A DNA stretch of 64,000 nucleotides from Mytilus californianus. Lineage: Eukaryota > Mollusca > Bivalvia > Mytilida > Mytilidae. A program made the translations under genes and the position numbers. Position 1 is the first letter of the stretch. Each line of letters starts with the position of its first letter. Shown piece by piece: positions 12,207 through 22,665 of this stretch. The notes below the pieces were generated by a model. The model worked only from the letters and a program-made list of their open reading frames with translations. It did no database searches and was not told where the DNA came from. The DNA lies in assembly GCF_021869535.1 (NCBI RefSeq), contig NW_026262734.1:110271088-110335087 (forward strand), in the 5' to 3' direction.

Positions 12207-13044
12207 CATCACTCAGATTCTTAATCGCAGATGTTTGTTGCATCAATGCATTCCTCATTGTTTTAGAACTGTTCGTCATGAATTGTACAGCATCTTTCAG
12301 TCTCTTGTTTCTTATCTTGGTAAAGTCTTTCCCATTATAATCCAGAAACATTCTAATGACATCCTCTTGATTGATATCATTTGCTATAATTTCGACGACC
12401 TTGTCAACTTGTTGGTTCATTGCCTGTTCCATACGTTTATAATATTTTTGTAGTAAATTAAGTGTTGTTTCCAAGTTTTCCATCCTTGCATTCAAGGTAT
12501 ACGTGTCGGCAGAGCTACATGTAGTTGCCGCGTTCGACTGAAGGTAGAGAGATTTGACGGTATAGCAATCATCATACCTGTATCTAGTGGCTTCAACTGT
12601 TAGAGCACTCAACATGCTCAAGGTGCTTGTTGTTCCATCTCGGTTTTGACAACACCACGGTGGCAATGGTACATCGTTTGTGGTGACTTCTGATGTGTCC
12701 GTGTTGTTGTTTGTTTTAGCAGCACCCGATAGCGCACTTCGGGAGTTTGATGTCGTTCCGTCTTTGTGCTGACAGCACCATGGTGGAAGACGAGTTTCAT
12801 TGTGTGTTGTCTCCTGGTCTCTGTACGATATTGCGTCAGCTTCAATATTATCGTGGAAGTTGGATGTTATTCCGTTTCTGCAATGCCAAAATGTTGGTGA
12901 ATCAGTCGAGCGTTTTACGTTTTTAACGATCGTTTGATGTGCCCGTGTGCATATGCACGGAACTGACGTGTTACCAGAAGAAGATGAGGATCCAGTTTGT
13001 AACAAACAACAGTTTGGTGGTAAAACACTCCAAAGTTTTTCCAT
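12190..13044 (-). CDS. Uncharacterised protein, exon 1 (N-terminal 285 residues)
   Basis: Long open frame from an ATG at 13042-13044 to a donor AAAG|GTATTAC at 12190/12189, in phase 0 for the exon at 10411-10767; together they give about 403 residues. The N-terminal half carries four related Cys/Trp motifs: LPPNCC (residue 8), SPTFWHCRNGITS (49), LPPWCCQHKDGTTS (86) and LPPWCCQNRDGTTS (127). These are spaced about 37-41 residues apart with Ser/Thr-rich linkers. Residues about 180-285 look alpha-helical and coiled-coil prone (NLETTLNLLQKYYKRMEQAM). There is no signal peptide and no membrane segment. I recognise no family. A TATA-like box and a kappa-B consensus lie just upstream. Start choice: first ATG of the open frame, 90 bp below the TATA-like box. 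Confidence 0.6.
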
Positions 13045-13069
13045 ACTTGTTACGGTTTCATTATGTTGA

Positions 13070-13077
13070 TCACGTCA
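13070..13077 (-). promoter_or_regulatory. CRE/ATF-like site TGACGTGA
   Basis: TGACGTGA on the minus strand, 26 bp before the ATG of the uncharacterised gene; one mismatch from TGACGTCA. It would lie in the 5' leader if the TATA-like box sets the start, so its role is weakly supported. Confidence 0.25.
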
Positions 13078-13117
13078 CTCCGTGGCAGTGAGACACTCCT
13101 GATGTGTTTTCACTAAG

Positions 13118-13127
13118 GGAAAGTCCC
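13118..13127 (-). promoter_or_regulatory. NF-kappaB consensus GGGACTTTCC
   Basis: Exact match to the classical kappa-B decamer on the minus strand, about 75 bp upstream of the ATG at 13044 and 8 bp below a TATA-like box. That suggests an inducible, possibly immune-related promoter. One such site can occur by chance. Confidence 0.4.
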
Positions 13128-13135
13128 GAAACGGA

Positions 13136-13143
13136 TATAAATA
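13136..13143 (-). promoter_or_regulatory. TATA-like box
   Basis: TATTTATA on the minus strand (TATAAATA on the plus strand), 92 bp upstream of the ATG at 13044. It would place a start site near 13108. The stronger TATA orientation is actually the plus strand, so direction is uncertain. Confidence 0.3.
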
Positions 13144-13569
13144 GTGAAACTTCATTACAATAAAAATATAATGTCAAGGAGAAAAAAGTATGTTATGTTT
13201 TTACAAATGTTACCTTTCCTTGGATGTAACGTCTATTATGTCAAGTCGTATAATATGTTTTATTTATATCAAAATACAAAATTTTTGCACGCATCATTAA
13301 TTTCTATTACACTATCACAATACTTTTTTTTAACAAAGTTTGATTCATCACGGGAGATTCTGTTCTAGATTAATTCTTTTTCTCTTACAATAAAAAATGA
13401 GTGTGTGGTTCAAATAGAATTAGTACTATCATAACGCTGTTAAAGGTAAAAAGCACTCGAGCAACTGAGTTGACTGCAATTTGTGGGGAATTCTTGTTGA
13501 TTAATATTAAGTCGGGTAGTACTATTGTGTGTAACATCATTTGCATATTCCTCCCTTTTCCCTTTTGTC

Positions 13570-14510
13570 AAGGTTTTAATTATAATATTGCTATGATATT
13601 GCTATGGTATTATTATACTACTATTGCCACGGTATTGTTATGGTACTATCATGGTATTGTTATAGTATTGCCAAGGAATTGTTATGGTAATATCAAGGTA
13701 TTGTTATAGTAATGTCAAGCTATTGTTATCTATGGTATTGTTATTGTAATGTTAAGGTATTGTTATGGTACCTCATGGTATTGTAATTGTAATGTCAAGG
13801 TATTATTATGGTACCTCAAGGTATTGTTATAGTATTGACAAGGTATTGTTATGGTACTGTCAAGTGTATTATTATAGTATTGCCAAGGTATTATTATGGT
13901 ACTGTCTTGGTATTTTTATAGTATTGACAAGGTATTACTATGGTACTGTCATGGTATTGTTATAGTATTGCCAATATATTTTTATAGTAATGTCATGGTA
14001 TTATTATGGTACTACCATGGTAAAGTGATAGTATTGCTAACGTATTGTTATAGTATTTCCAATGTATTGTTTTAGTTTTGCCATGGTATTGTCATGGTAC
14101 TGTCATGGTATTATTATAGTATTGTCAAAGTATTGTGTTGGTACTGTCATGGTATTGTTATAGTTCTATCATGGTATTGTTATGGTTCTGTCATGGTATT
14201 GTTGGAATTTTGCAAAGGTGTTATAATGGTACTGCCATTGTATAGTTATAGTATTGCTAAGGTATTATTATAGTATTGTCATGGTATTGTTATAGTATTG
14301 CCAAGGTATTGTTATAGTATTGCCATGGTATTGTAATAGTAGCATCAAAGTAATGTCATATCATTGCCATGGTATTGTTATAGTAGCGTCAATGTATTGT
14401 TACAGTATTGCCATGGTATTTTAAAAGTTTTGCCAAGGTATTGTTATGGTACTGTCATGGTATTGTTAAAATATTCCCAATGTATTGTTATGGTACTGTC
14501 ATCGTGGAAT
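13570..14510. repeat. 22-bp minisatellite, about 42 copies
   Basis: Degenerate tandem array with unit ggtattgttatagtattgcc + aa. Each unit falls into two related 11-bp halves (GGTATTGTTAT and AGTATTGCCAA). Copies vary mainly at the tat(a/g)gtattgcc and tactgtcat positions. Open frames inside it are repeat-encoded. Confidence 0.9.
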
Positions 14511-16480
14511 TGTTAGAGATTTTTACTTATGTTGTATGTATGTGATGTATATTTACATAGTTTTGGTTGCTGGATCCCAATTATTGTCACGTTAAACAAT
14601 TATGTTTGTTTGGGTTGCTTACTTGATTTTACTCAATTTTGACTATTAATTGTCATACAAGTTGGAAGTTTAGCTAGCTATAAAACCAGGCTTAATTCTC
14701 CATTTTCATCGAACAAATGCCTGTACCAAGTTAGGAATACGACTTTGTCAGGTTTTTTGGGCTTGCCCCTTTTTTAATTTATCTTGGAGTTCGGTATTTT
14801 TGTTAATGCTTTTCTTTTTCTTAGACTATATGTAAAGTTTATCTGCGAAAAAAATAAGTGAAGAGTAAAATACGGGAAAATGGAATACATTATTTTTCTC
14901 TGATATCTTTTGACGAGAAAGACGTTTCTTTGCAAGGTTCGTACAAGTCCACGAAGGTGTAATTTGACAAAGTTATTGATGTCTAAAAACCACTTTAACC
15001 GCAGACTGAACATAAAAGGTGGCAATAAAGACGCTTTCCGCGACATTCAATCATTATGCAATTATCACTAGTTTTATTAATGATATGTTTCACATAACAT
15101 GCATAATGTGTTTTAATTTTGAACAATGTATCTAGCCTGATTTAAGTTGGGGGTTATGAACTGACTAGTGGGCTGGTGATACAATATTTAAGCTATGGGT
15201 AGTTTTGTAGCACATTGTTCTGCTAAAGCGGAAAACAACTTGTTTAAATGTTTATGATTTTGAGTCGTGGCTTGTTTTTTAATTCTCTTGAAGTACAATT
15301 GTGGTATTTCTTTCTGCTATATCAGTACCTCATAACGTTTTGTTGACGGTTACGACCCGCAAACAATTTTCTTAAACGGGTTACTGGACAGATTATACGA
15401 TGGTGTACGTTATGTTTTTTTTCCTATTATCTCTGATATGAACTCTAACATAAAAAAAAAATAATATATATAGTATTACACGACGTGCTTTTCATATACA
15501 TTTTTATCTTTGTCAATTTATCTTTTAAAAAGCATACCAGTGTCAGATGTCAATCGGCAATCCTCGAAGGTCAAACCGATGGTTTATTAGGTTGCACCAA
15601 GTCCCAAAGTGCTGATACATTTAACGATTTCATGTAATGTGTGACTTTTGTAATTTTTATATAACGTTTTAGTATGTCGTAAATCAAATTTGAAAATAGA
15701 CGTCAATTCGGTGGACAAGACTTTGACAACTTATAATTACCCAATTAAACTACCGACAAAGATTTTGAACTAATCTAGTTTTTCGTCTATCTTATCTTCG
15801 ATAAAGAGAAACTACAACGCAGAGATTCCTTGAACGGGGATTATCTATTTCAATTATACGAGTTTTCATCTTGACACCAAAATTCAATTTCTTTCAAACA
15901 TATTTCGTACCAAGTGTTTTGTTGGATATCCAACCACAACATACATCACATTGATCACCTTTTGGATTTTTTTTCAGAGACAAGTGCATGTGTTACAGAA
16001 TATAGAATAATGGGCAAATACTACAGAAAATAGATCACAAAAGTAAAGAATAGAGACAAATGGGCAAAAAAAAAAAGAAAAGATAATAATGTGGTGCTAA
16101 AATATAAAGAATAGAAAATTATGAGCTAAATTATAAAGAATAGAGAAAAATGGATTAAAAGATTAAAGTATAAAGAATTGTAGGACCCCCATCCAGACCC
16201 TTCTCTGTTTAGTGATTTTCCCAAAAAATATGGATTTCTATATTCTTATCAATAGCTTCGAAAAATACAGATAGAAAAAAAGCATTTGCTTTAATTGATT
16301 ATAGTCATGCTATTTTCTTTAAAAGTCTGCCCTATCCTTCTATAGCAGCTTAAGTTTCACTTCCAAATGAATGCATAATTCATTGTTGTTTGCCTAAAGT
16401 TAAGTAGCAAATATGTTGTGCTTGTTCAGGACGAGAACAAATGCGAAAACGTAAGTTGTAAAATGCATACAGCTGTCATT
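14511..16480. other. Non-coding interval with repeat debris
   Basis: 14690-14740 (aaaaccaggcttaattctcc…gtaccaagttaggaatacg) matches the body of the interspersed repeat also seen at 30396. 16000-16180 is a loose A-rich tandem of aaagaatagaga-type units. No gene is supported; the 90-residue minus-strand frame at 14774-15046 has no recognisable motif. Confidence 0.5.
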
Positions 16481-16554
16481 ATTATAGCTGAATATCATGT
16501 GTCCTAGAGTTTTGAAATGAATTTAAAAGGGTAGCAATGTCAGAAATTGCTATA

Positions 16555-17125
16555 GACATTTCTAAAAGAGAGGCGAAAGATACCAAAGGGACATTTAAAC
16601 TCATCAGTCGAAAACAAACTGACAACGCCATGGCTAAAAAAGAAAAAGGCAAACAATAGTACACAAAACACAACAGAGAAATCTAAAGACTTAAAAACAC
16701 AAACCCAACTCAAAACGGGGTGATCCCGGGTGCCCCGGAAGGGTAAGCAGATCCTGCTCCACATGTGGCACCCGTCGTGTTGCTCATGTTAATTCAAACC
16801 TGTTGATAAGTCTATTTCGTTAGGTCACATTCGGGGAAAAGGGGACGGGGTTACAATTGGAACATATCCGTTGTCAGCCTTTAAAATGATATTCCAAAAC
16901 GATCAACCAACTCGTGATGGCGTCCGTAAAATTTACGAAGGGACGATTTCAACTTCACCACTTGAAACTCTTGGTTTAATAGCTTCCTAGCGACGAGCAA
17001 CCTTCTATCAAGGAAATCATGATAGGAAATAAAAGCCCTGGAATATCGTATCAACTGGGAGGTAAATACTCCGGATGCAGGCGCTGCTGGAATGTTGCTA
17101 CATGGAAATGGAAAGTTCACAATTG
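16555..17125 (-). pseudogene. Retroelement RT C-terminal remnant with 3' end
   Basis: The minus-strand frame 16881-17120 contains SNIPAAPASGVFTSQLIRYS and LLNQEFQVVKLKSSLRKFYGRH, the conserved region downstream of the RT catalytic core in a retroelement family abundant in bivalves, possibly Penelope-like. It aligns with the larger remnant at 46043-46710. The following non-coding 3' part (gtttgttttcgactgatgag region, 16562-16740) recurs at 20056-20240. 5'-truncated and not functional. Confidence 0.6.
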
Positions 17126-17318
17126 GGAAGCTGAAATCATCTCTTGTTTTTATCTCTCAATCGTCTCATTTAAGATAGTGGTTTCTTGCATCTTTTGAGA
17201 TTTTAATGGAATCAACTTGAAAGTAAGTACAGACTGTATATTTAATGGTAAGAATGTGTATCTTGTTTGATGAAAATGTATATATGTAGGCTTCAAAGGA
17301 ACTGAGTTGCTCATTGTG

Positions 17319-17607
17319 CTAAGGGAGCTACCATTAGATTTTTATGGGGGGGGGGGGGGGCTAGGATGAAAAATTTTGTCCTGCATTTTATTTTAGTTGT
17401 AATCTCTGTCCTGCTTTTTTATTTTTCACTCCATTCGTCCTGCCTTTTTTTCGTTAGTTTATCCCGACTCTTTTTACATAAATTTTCATCCTGCCTTTTT
17501 TTTTGCCAAGTTACTCATCCTGCCTTTTTTTTTTACTTAAAACTCCTGTCCTGCCTTTTTTTCAAATTTCATCCTAGCCCCATATAAATCAAATGGTAGC
17601 TCCCTAA
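17319..17607. mobile_element. MITE with 30-45 bp inverted ends and poly-G
   Basis: The left end aagggagctaccattagatt…ctaggatgaaa (17321-17373) is inverted at the right end (tttcatcctagccccatata…atggtagctccct, 17566-17605). Between the arms lie about six copies of a TCCTGCCTTTTTTT phrase, and the left arm carries a G run (17347-17360). Confidence 0.7.
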
Positions 17608-18830
17608 TATCAAATTACCATGCCATAAGGAATATATACATCAACTTTGATGTTTAGTTTCCATTGAAAAATCATTGTTGTCAGGGTTAATATGTAATCA
17701 GAATCACCATTAAAGGACATTAAATTCAATAAATACAATATTGCACGTGTTATGTATATTTATCTGTGTAAATGTATCTATCTAAATTCATACTGGGATC
17801 ACGTAATAATATCGGCAATCTTCAAAGGTCAAATCAACGGTTAATTCATTTAGATTGCATCTGGTCCCAAAGTGTTGACACTTTTTTTTATAATTTCATG
17901 CACTGTTTTTAAGTTTCCTTTTTCCCTTTTTAGATTTTAATATATGTTTCAATAGGCAGTATAAATCAAATTTTACGGTTTTGGTAAATTAGGTTGACTT
18001 GAATTTGACAACTAATATCCGATAAAGATTTTTCTGGGACTTATCTATTTGTTTTTCTTTCCTATCTTTAAAGTGTAACCAAAACACAGAGATTCCGTGA
18101 ACAGAGATTTTCTATTTCAGTTATATATATCATATACGAGTTTTTATCTTCTCTTAATGACACAAAATTTTAATTTCTTTCATACAAATATTTTTATAAC
18201 GAGTGTTTTTTGTGGAAAATCTAACCACAACACGTATGGCATTGTTCGCCTTTTGGGTGTGTTGAAGAACAATGATGTCTAATGATGACCTCTATAAGGG
18301 GATTGTCCCAAACAATACCGATGCCTATATTCTTTTCAATAGACACTTTAGAAATACAGACAGAAAAAAACCATTTATTTTGTTGATTATAGTCAAAATG
18401 TAATTTTTATTGATTATAGTCATGATGTAATCATGTTATTTTTACAAAACCTTCCCTATCCTTCTATTTAATTCATGCATGTTCAATAAGAGTACAATGC
18501 ACTTTTAAAACTGTTATTAATATAACTAAAAGATCATGTTTCCCAGATTTGTGAAATTAATTTAAAAGGATTGCAACTAATGTCTGTAGTGCAGAAAATT
18601 ACCTGAGACATGTTAAGAGTGGTTTCTTGCATCCGTATCTGTATTGGTACGTGTAGAATCCTATTTAGGCTTTTATACACGGTGGAGATCTTTTGAGATT
18701 TCTATGAAATCTACTCGAAAGTGCAGACACGTATATTGAATGCTTGTTTGAAGAAAATGCTTTTTAGCTCCAAAGAAACCGAATTGCTCATCGTGCGAAA
18801 ATATTTCAAATTGGTTAAAGTTAAAATAAA
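17608..18830. other. Non-coding interval
   Basis: AT-rich, with stretches that resemble 15540-15960 (aatcggcaatcctcgaaggtcaaaccgatggtt against aatatcggcaatcttcaaaggtcaaatcaacggtt), so a roughly 0.5-0.8 kb segment appears duplicated and diverged. 18300-18450 likewise resembles 16230-16340. No gene is seen. Confidence 0.5.
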
Positions 18831-19706
18831 CTGCTTCGCCGAGCGCAGCTGGATACGACCGCAGAGGCCCAACCCTGAACAGTTGGGGCAAAAAAGGACA
18901 CAATATTCAGGCTTGATACAGGTCTGAATTTGGATTGTAATTAAATATTTGACACATTATAGGTTTCTGACATAGAATAAGTGAGTCAAAGAACTTGAAA
19001 TTGGATGTATGATTTGAATTTATATTCAATTGAAGAGGTCTTGCTGTTGTGCAATACACTGAGCTGTTGCGCAATACTCAGTAAATCTATTTCCAGACTA
19101 TATACAAAGAATAAGCAAAATAAATTGACCCCAAATTTTTTTCTTTGGAAAATTGACAATTTCTTAAATCTTGAGGGAAAAAAAATTGAACCCCCGCCCC
19201 CTCCCCCAAAATTTTTTTAATTTTTTTTTTCACCGCCCCAAAAAAATTTTTTTTACCTCTCCCTCCAAAAAAAATAACATTTGAAGAGAATGTTCTTTTG
19301 AGGAAAAAAATATTGCCCCCCCCCCCCCTTTTCCAAAAAAATTAATTTTGTTTTAGACCCTTTTTGGCCCCTAATTCCTGAACGGTTTGGGCAATTACCC
19401 CCAAAATGAATCCCAACCTTCTACTTGTGGTATTGAAACTTGTGGTACAATTTCAGAGCAATCAAAATACTTACACAAGTTATTGTCCTGAAACTAGAAA
19501 AATGCTTGTTTTGGCCCCTAATTCCTAAACGGTCGGGACCATCACCCCCAAAAACAATCCCAACCTTCCTTTTGTGGTATTGAACCTTTTGATTAAATTT
19601 CATAGAGATCCATACACTTAAACTAAAGTTATTGTCCGGAAACCAAATGTCTTCGGACGACGCTGACGCTGACACCGACGATGTGATACCAATATTATAT
19701 ACGACA
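18831..19706 (+). mobile_element. Helentron-associated-like element E, copy 1
   Basis: Begins ctgcttcgccgagcgcagct then ggatacgaccgcagagg, continues into two divergent cccctaattcctaaacgg-type units, and ends in the …ttcggacgacgctgacgctg…atacgacaaa terminus. The same left end recurs at 24207 and 50874 and the same right end at 24700 and 56500. The terminal hairpin is eroded here. Internal A/C runs (19190-19340) are low complexity. Confidence 0.6.
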
Positions 19707-20898
19707 AATGCAACCAAAGAAACAAACAAACAAAAACATTCACATATATCAAATGACCCTGCCCTAAGGAATTATCAAAATATATTTATTTTGCTGGTTA
19801 GTTTCCGTCTTAATATTATTGTTGTCAAGATTAATATGTAATATATAATCAGAATCATCATTAAAGGCCAATAAATCCTATATGGAATCATTTAAAATTT
19901 TCAATTAATTTACGAGCATTCTTAATTGCAAGCTAAAATAACATTAGAAAAAGCTTTCAACTATTAGGGATATACCATCCTCATTTTACGGAGAGTTTTT
20001 TTTTATAGCTCCTATATTTAGACACGACCCATGTAGACTTAAAGGTCATTTGAGTAAAAGAGAGGCGAAGAATACCAAAGGTACATTTCAAACTCATCAG
20101 TCGAAAATAAACTGACAACGCCATGGTTAAAAAAGAAAAGACAAACAACAGTACACAAAACACAACATAGAAAACTAAAGACTGAGCAACAGAACCCCAC
20201 CAAAATCTAGGGGTGATCTAAGGTGCTCCGGAAGGGTAACTTAACATTGTAATAATATCAAGTTTTAATGTCTTTGGACATTGATTTTCCTTAATTAATA
20301 AATTACAAAATAACTAACTATATATTCATTCCTCTTGTCGATGTTTATATTTCAACATTGCACAAGGTCGCGTTTTCCCCATACTGTTGAAGCAAGGATT
20401 TATAGAGTATAAATTCTTGGTTAGTCGTCTTTACACTTATTCCATAGGCTGTGTACTGAATGATATTTTAATTTTGATTAAAGATTTTAATTATATCTAT
20501 AAATGGCTGTCATGTTATTTTAAATACTTCCTCCAATGCTGTTCAATACAGAAACCAATTTCTTTACTTTTTTTCTAATGCCCATTCTTATCTACATGCC
20601 CAAGCAAATTACTCCAAGAAAAATTAAAAGCCATGTTTAAGAGAATAAGTTTGTAAACCAATATTTCAAGAACTTCATATTATGTGCAGCAGACTTTTGA
20701 CCAACTGACCTTGAAACCAATTAGCATCTTTTTCCTTTTTACAATCACTTGTATCCGTGTTTTTTTTTTTTTTTTTTAATATTTAACCTTACAAGTTTAT
20801 CTCAAGAAATCATCCAGAAACAGCAAATTGCAACAAAGACAATTTTATTATGTTTCCAGTCAATTTTTAGCAACTGTAATTGTGACCTTTCCCTTTTA
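19707..20898. other. Non-coding interval
   Basis: Contains a 3'-end fragment of the RT element family at 20056-20240 (agagaggcgaagaataccaa…gctccggaagggtaa), matching 16562-16745. Otherwise AT-rich with no supported gene. Confidence 0.5.
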
Positions 20899-20899
20899 A

Positions 20900-21086
20900 C
20901 CTTGATGATGATTATGATGGATGGTTGCTTAACGTCCAGCGGCAAATTAATATGTATATTCAGGATGAAAATGTGTTAAGGCAATATGAATATTAACCCT
21001 GCTTCAGACAGACACGCTGAGTCGGGTTTTCAACATGCTAGTTCACACTCCAGGCAAACACGCTACCACGAGACCACCAAGGCGTC
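20900..21086 (-). mobile_element. tRNA-derived SINE, near full length
   Basis: On the minus strand the head reads gacgccttggtggtctcgtg gtagcg (A-box-like TGGTCTCGTGG) with a degenerate B box (GTTGAAAACCC). About 185 bp later comes a tail of ACGTTAAGCAACCATCCATC then ATAATCATCATC. This is the layout of a Pol III SINE with a simple trinucleotide tail. A head of the same type occurs at 33330-33407. Confidence 0.6.
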
Positions 21087-22290
21087 TTTTAACCTTGAAA
21101 TCAATCTGATTCCCCCCCTGTAACTTCCATTTGTACAAGTTTAATTTCTCTCTCGTAGAGGAAACTGAGTTGTCATTCCCAATCCCCCCGAAAAAAAATA
21201 ACTTTAAAACAAATGCAAATTCGTCAGGAAACCATGTATACCAAAAATCTTTTTGGTCACAATTATCTTCAACTTATCAATTCCAAAATCTATAGAAGTT
21301 TCTAACTTTTCCTTAATCTTCCATCTGTACATGTTGCGTTCCAATTCAGCAAGGTGAACTCAAGTTACCATTCAAAAAGCATTGGTTTAGTACTAATTGA
21401 TGGAGGGATGAAATGACAACAATATGCTCCCAATTTTTTTCAAGGAAACTCATCATATAAGAGCAATAACTCCTACCAGGACATTTGATGGTTTCAGTCA
21501 CTTAAACACATTCCCCATTTCCATTCTCAATTTTATAGTGATGACGGACAGGCATATAAAAAACTGGCCATCTCAATATAGCCAAGAGTGGTGAAAGTGG
21601 CATCAAACACCAATAATCAATCAATCAAGAATCTTCCGGATCTAGTATTGTCTGCCTTTCTTTGAAATTTACTGCACAATCTCCATACTTTCTCTTGTTA
21701 TCCATGAACAAAACTTTAGTACTTTTTTTATTTGAGACAAAAAGCAATCTGTTAATATAACCACCAGTCAATAAACTATCAAGTCTGCACTGAAAAGGAG
21801 TGCTCCATACTTTTTCTTTTACACTACTGATAGTACAAGAATTATGGAACTTTCATATGTGAAGTTCATAATGTTGCTGATGCCTTTCATAGCTTACTAT
21901 ACGGTGTGAGTTTTGCTCATTGTTGAACATACAATGACCTATAGTTGCTTACATTTTAATTATTTGGTCTCTGGTGGATAGTTGTCTCATTGACAATCAC
22001 ACCACAATTTTTATTTGTATATACATATGTTCACATAAACAAGTATTTATCCAACATATTGTATTGAAATCATATTATCCTTTAAGATATCATAGTTCAA
22101 CCTCATTCAAATCATAGCATTTTGCTCTTCCACATCACTGATATTGTTTATGAAAATTATAAAGGGGAATAATAATTCACAAACAGTTTGTTATATGTTT
22201 ACTTCCACTGAAATAGCACATTTCCACATAAAATGCAATGTTAAAGTAATACATCTGAACATTACAAAGTCATTAATGATATACATTGTT
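21087..22290. other. Non-coding interval with repeat ends
   Basis: Holds the plus-strand terminus acacattccccatttccatt (21507-21537) of the RT element family, a SINE-like tail at 21590-21632 (aacaccaataatcaatcaat), and a copy of the interspersed repeat ending tggtggatagttgtctcatt at 21841-22012. It lies downstream of SSRP1. Confidence 0.5.
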
Positions 22291-22291
22291 C

Positions 22292-22297
22292 TTTATT
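22292..22297 (-). terminator. SSRP1: Candidate SSRP1 polyadenylation signal AATAAA
   Basis: AATAAA on the minus strand about 290 nt after the stop codon. It is the nearest canonical hexamer I found downstream of the stop; the cleavage site is not directly visible. Confidence 0.35.
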
Positions 22298-22587
22298 TTC
22301 ACATTTTGTGTTCAGTTTGGATGATAACAGTTGCAACAAGTGAATAACTTCTTTGTATTATACTGGTATCCTATAACAGATGAAATCACCAGAATAAACC
22401 TATCTGTCAGACAATGATTCTGTACTCTGATACAGTCATTTTAAAATGAAAAACATGATTTTAAAGATCATCTTATCTACAATAATGTGTAGAAAGTAAA
22501 TTTTGGTCAATTGTTCAATAAATAATTATTACTGACATCAACATGTACAATTATCACAACTAAGTGTTGATTTGACTTTCATTTTGT

Positions 22588-22665
22588 TCAATCTGATCCA
22601 GATTCTGATCCTGATCCTTTGTGTGATGATTCTGGTGTTGCTAAGATCTCTTCATCTGATGGCAG
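22588..22665 (-). CDS. SSRP1: SSRP1 exon 17 (C-terminus and stop)
   Basis: Acceptor TTTCACAG, 25 codons, then TGA at 22588-22590. Encodes [14 protein letters not shown] then an acidic/Ser-rich end, matching the EEELASTPPSS-type terminus of animal SSRP1. Phase 0 from exon 16. Confidence 0.9.
   Translation of the reverse strand: MPSDEEILATPESSHKGSGSESGSD

Noticed and set aside
14774..15046. 90-codon minus-strand frame rich in Phe/Leu/Arg
   Set aside because: No homology I recognise, and composition is as expected from random AT-rich sequence.
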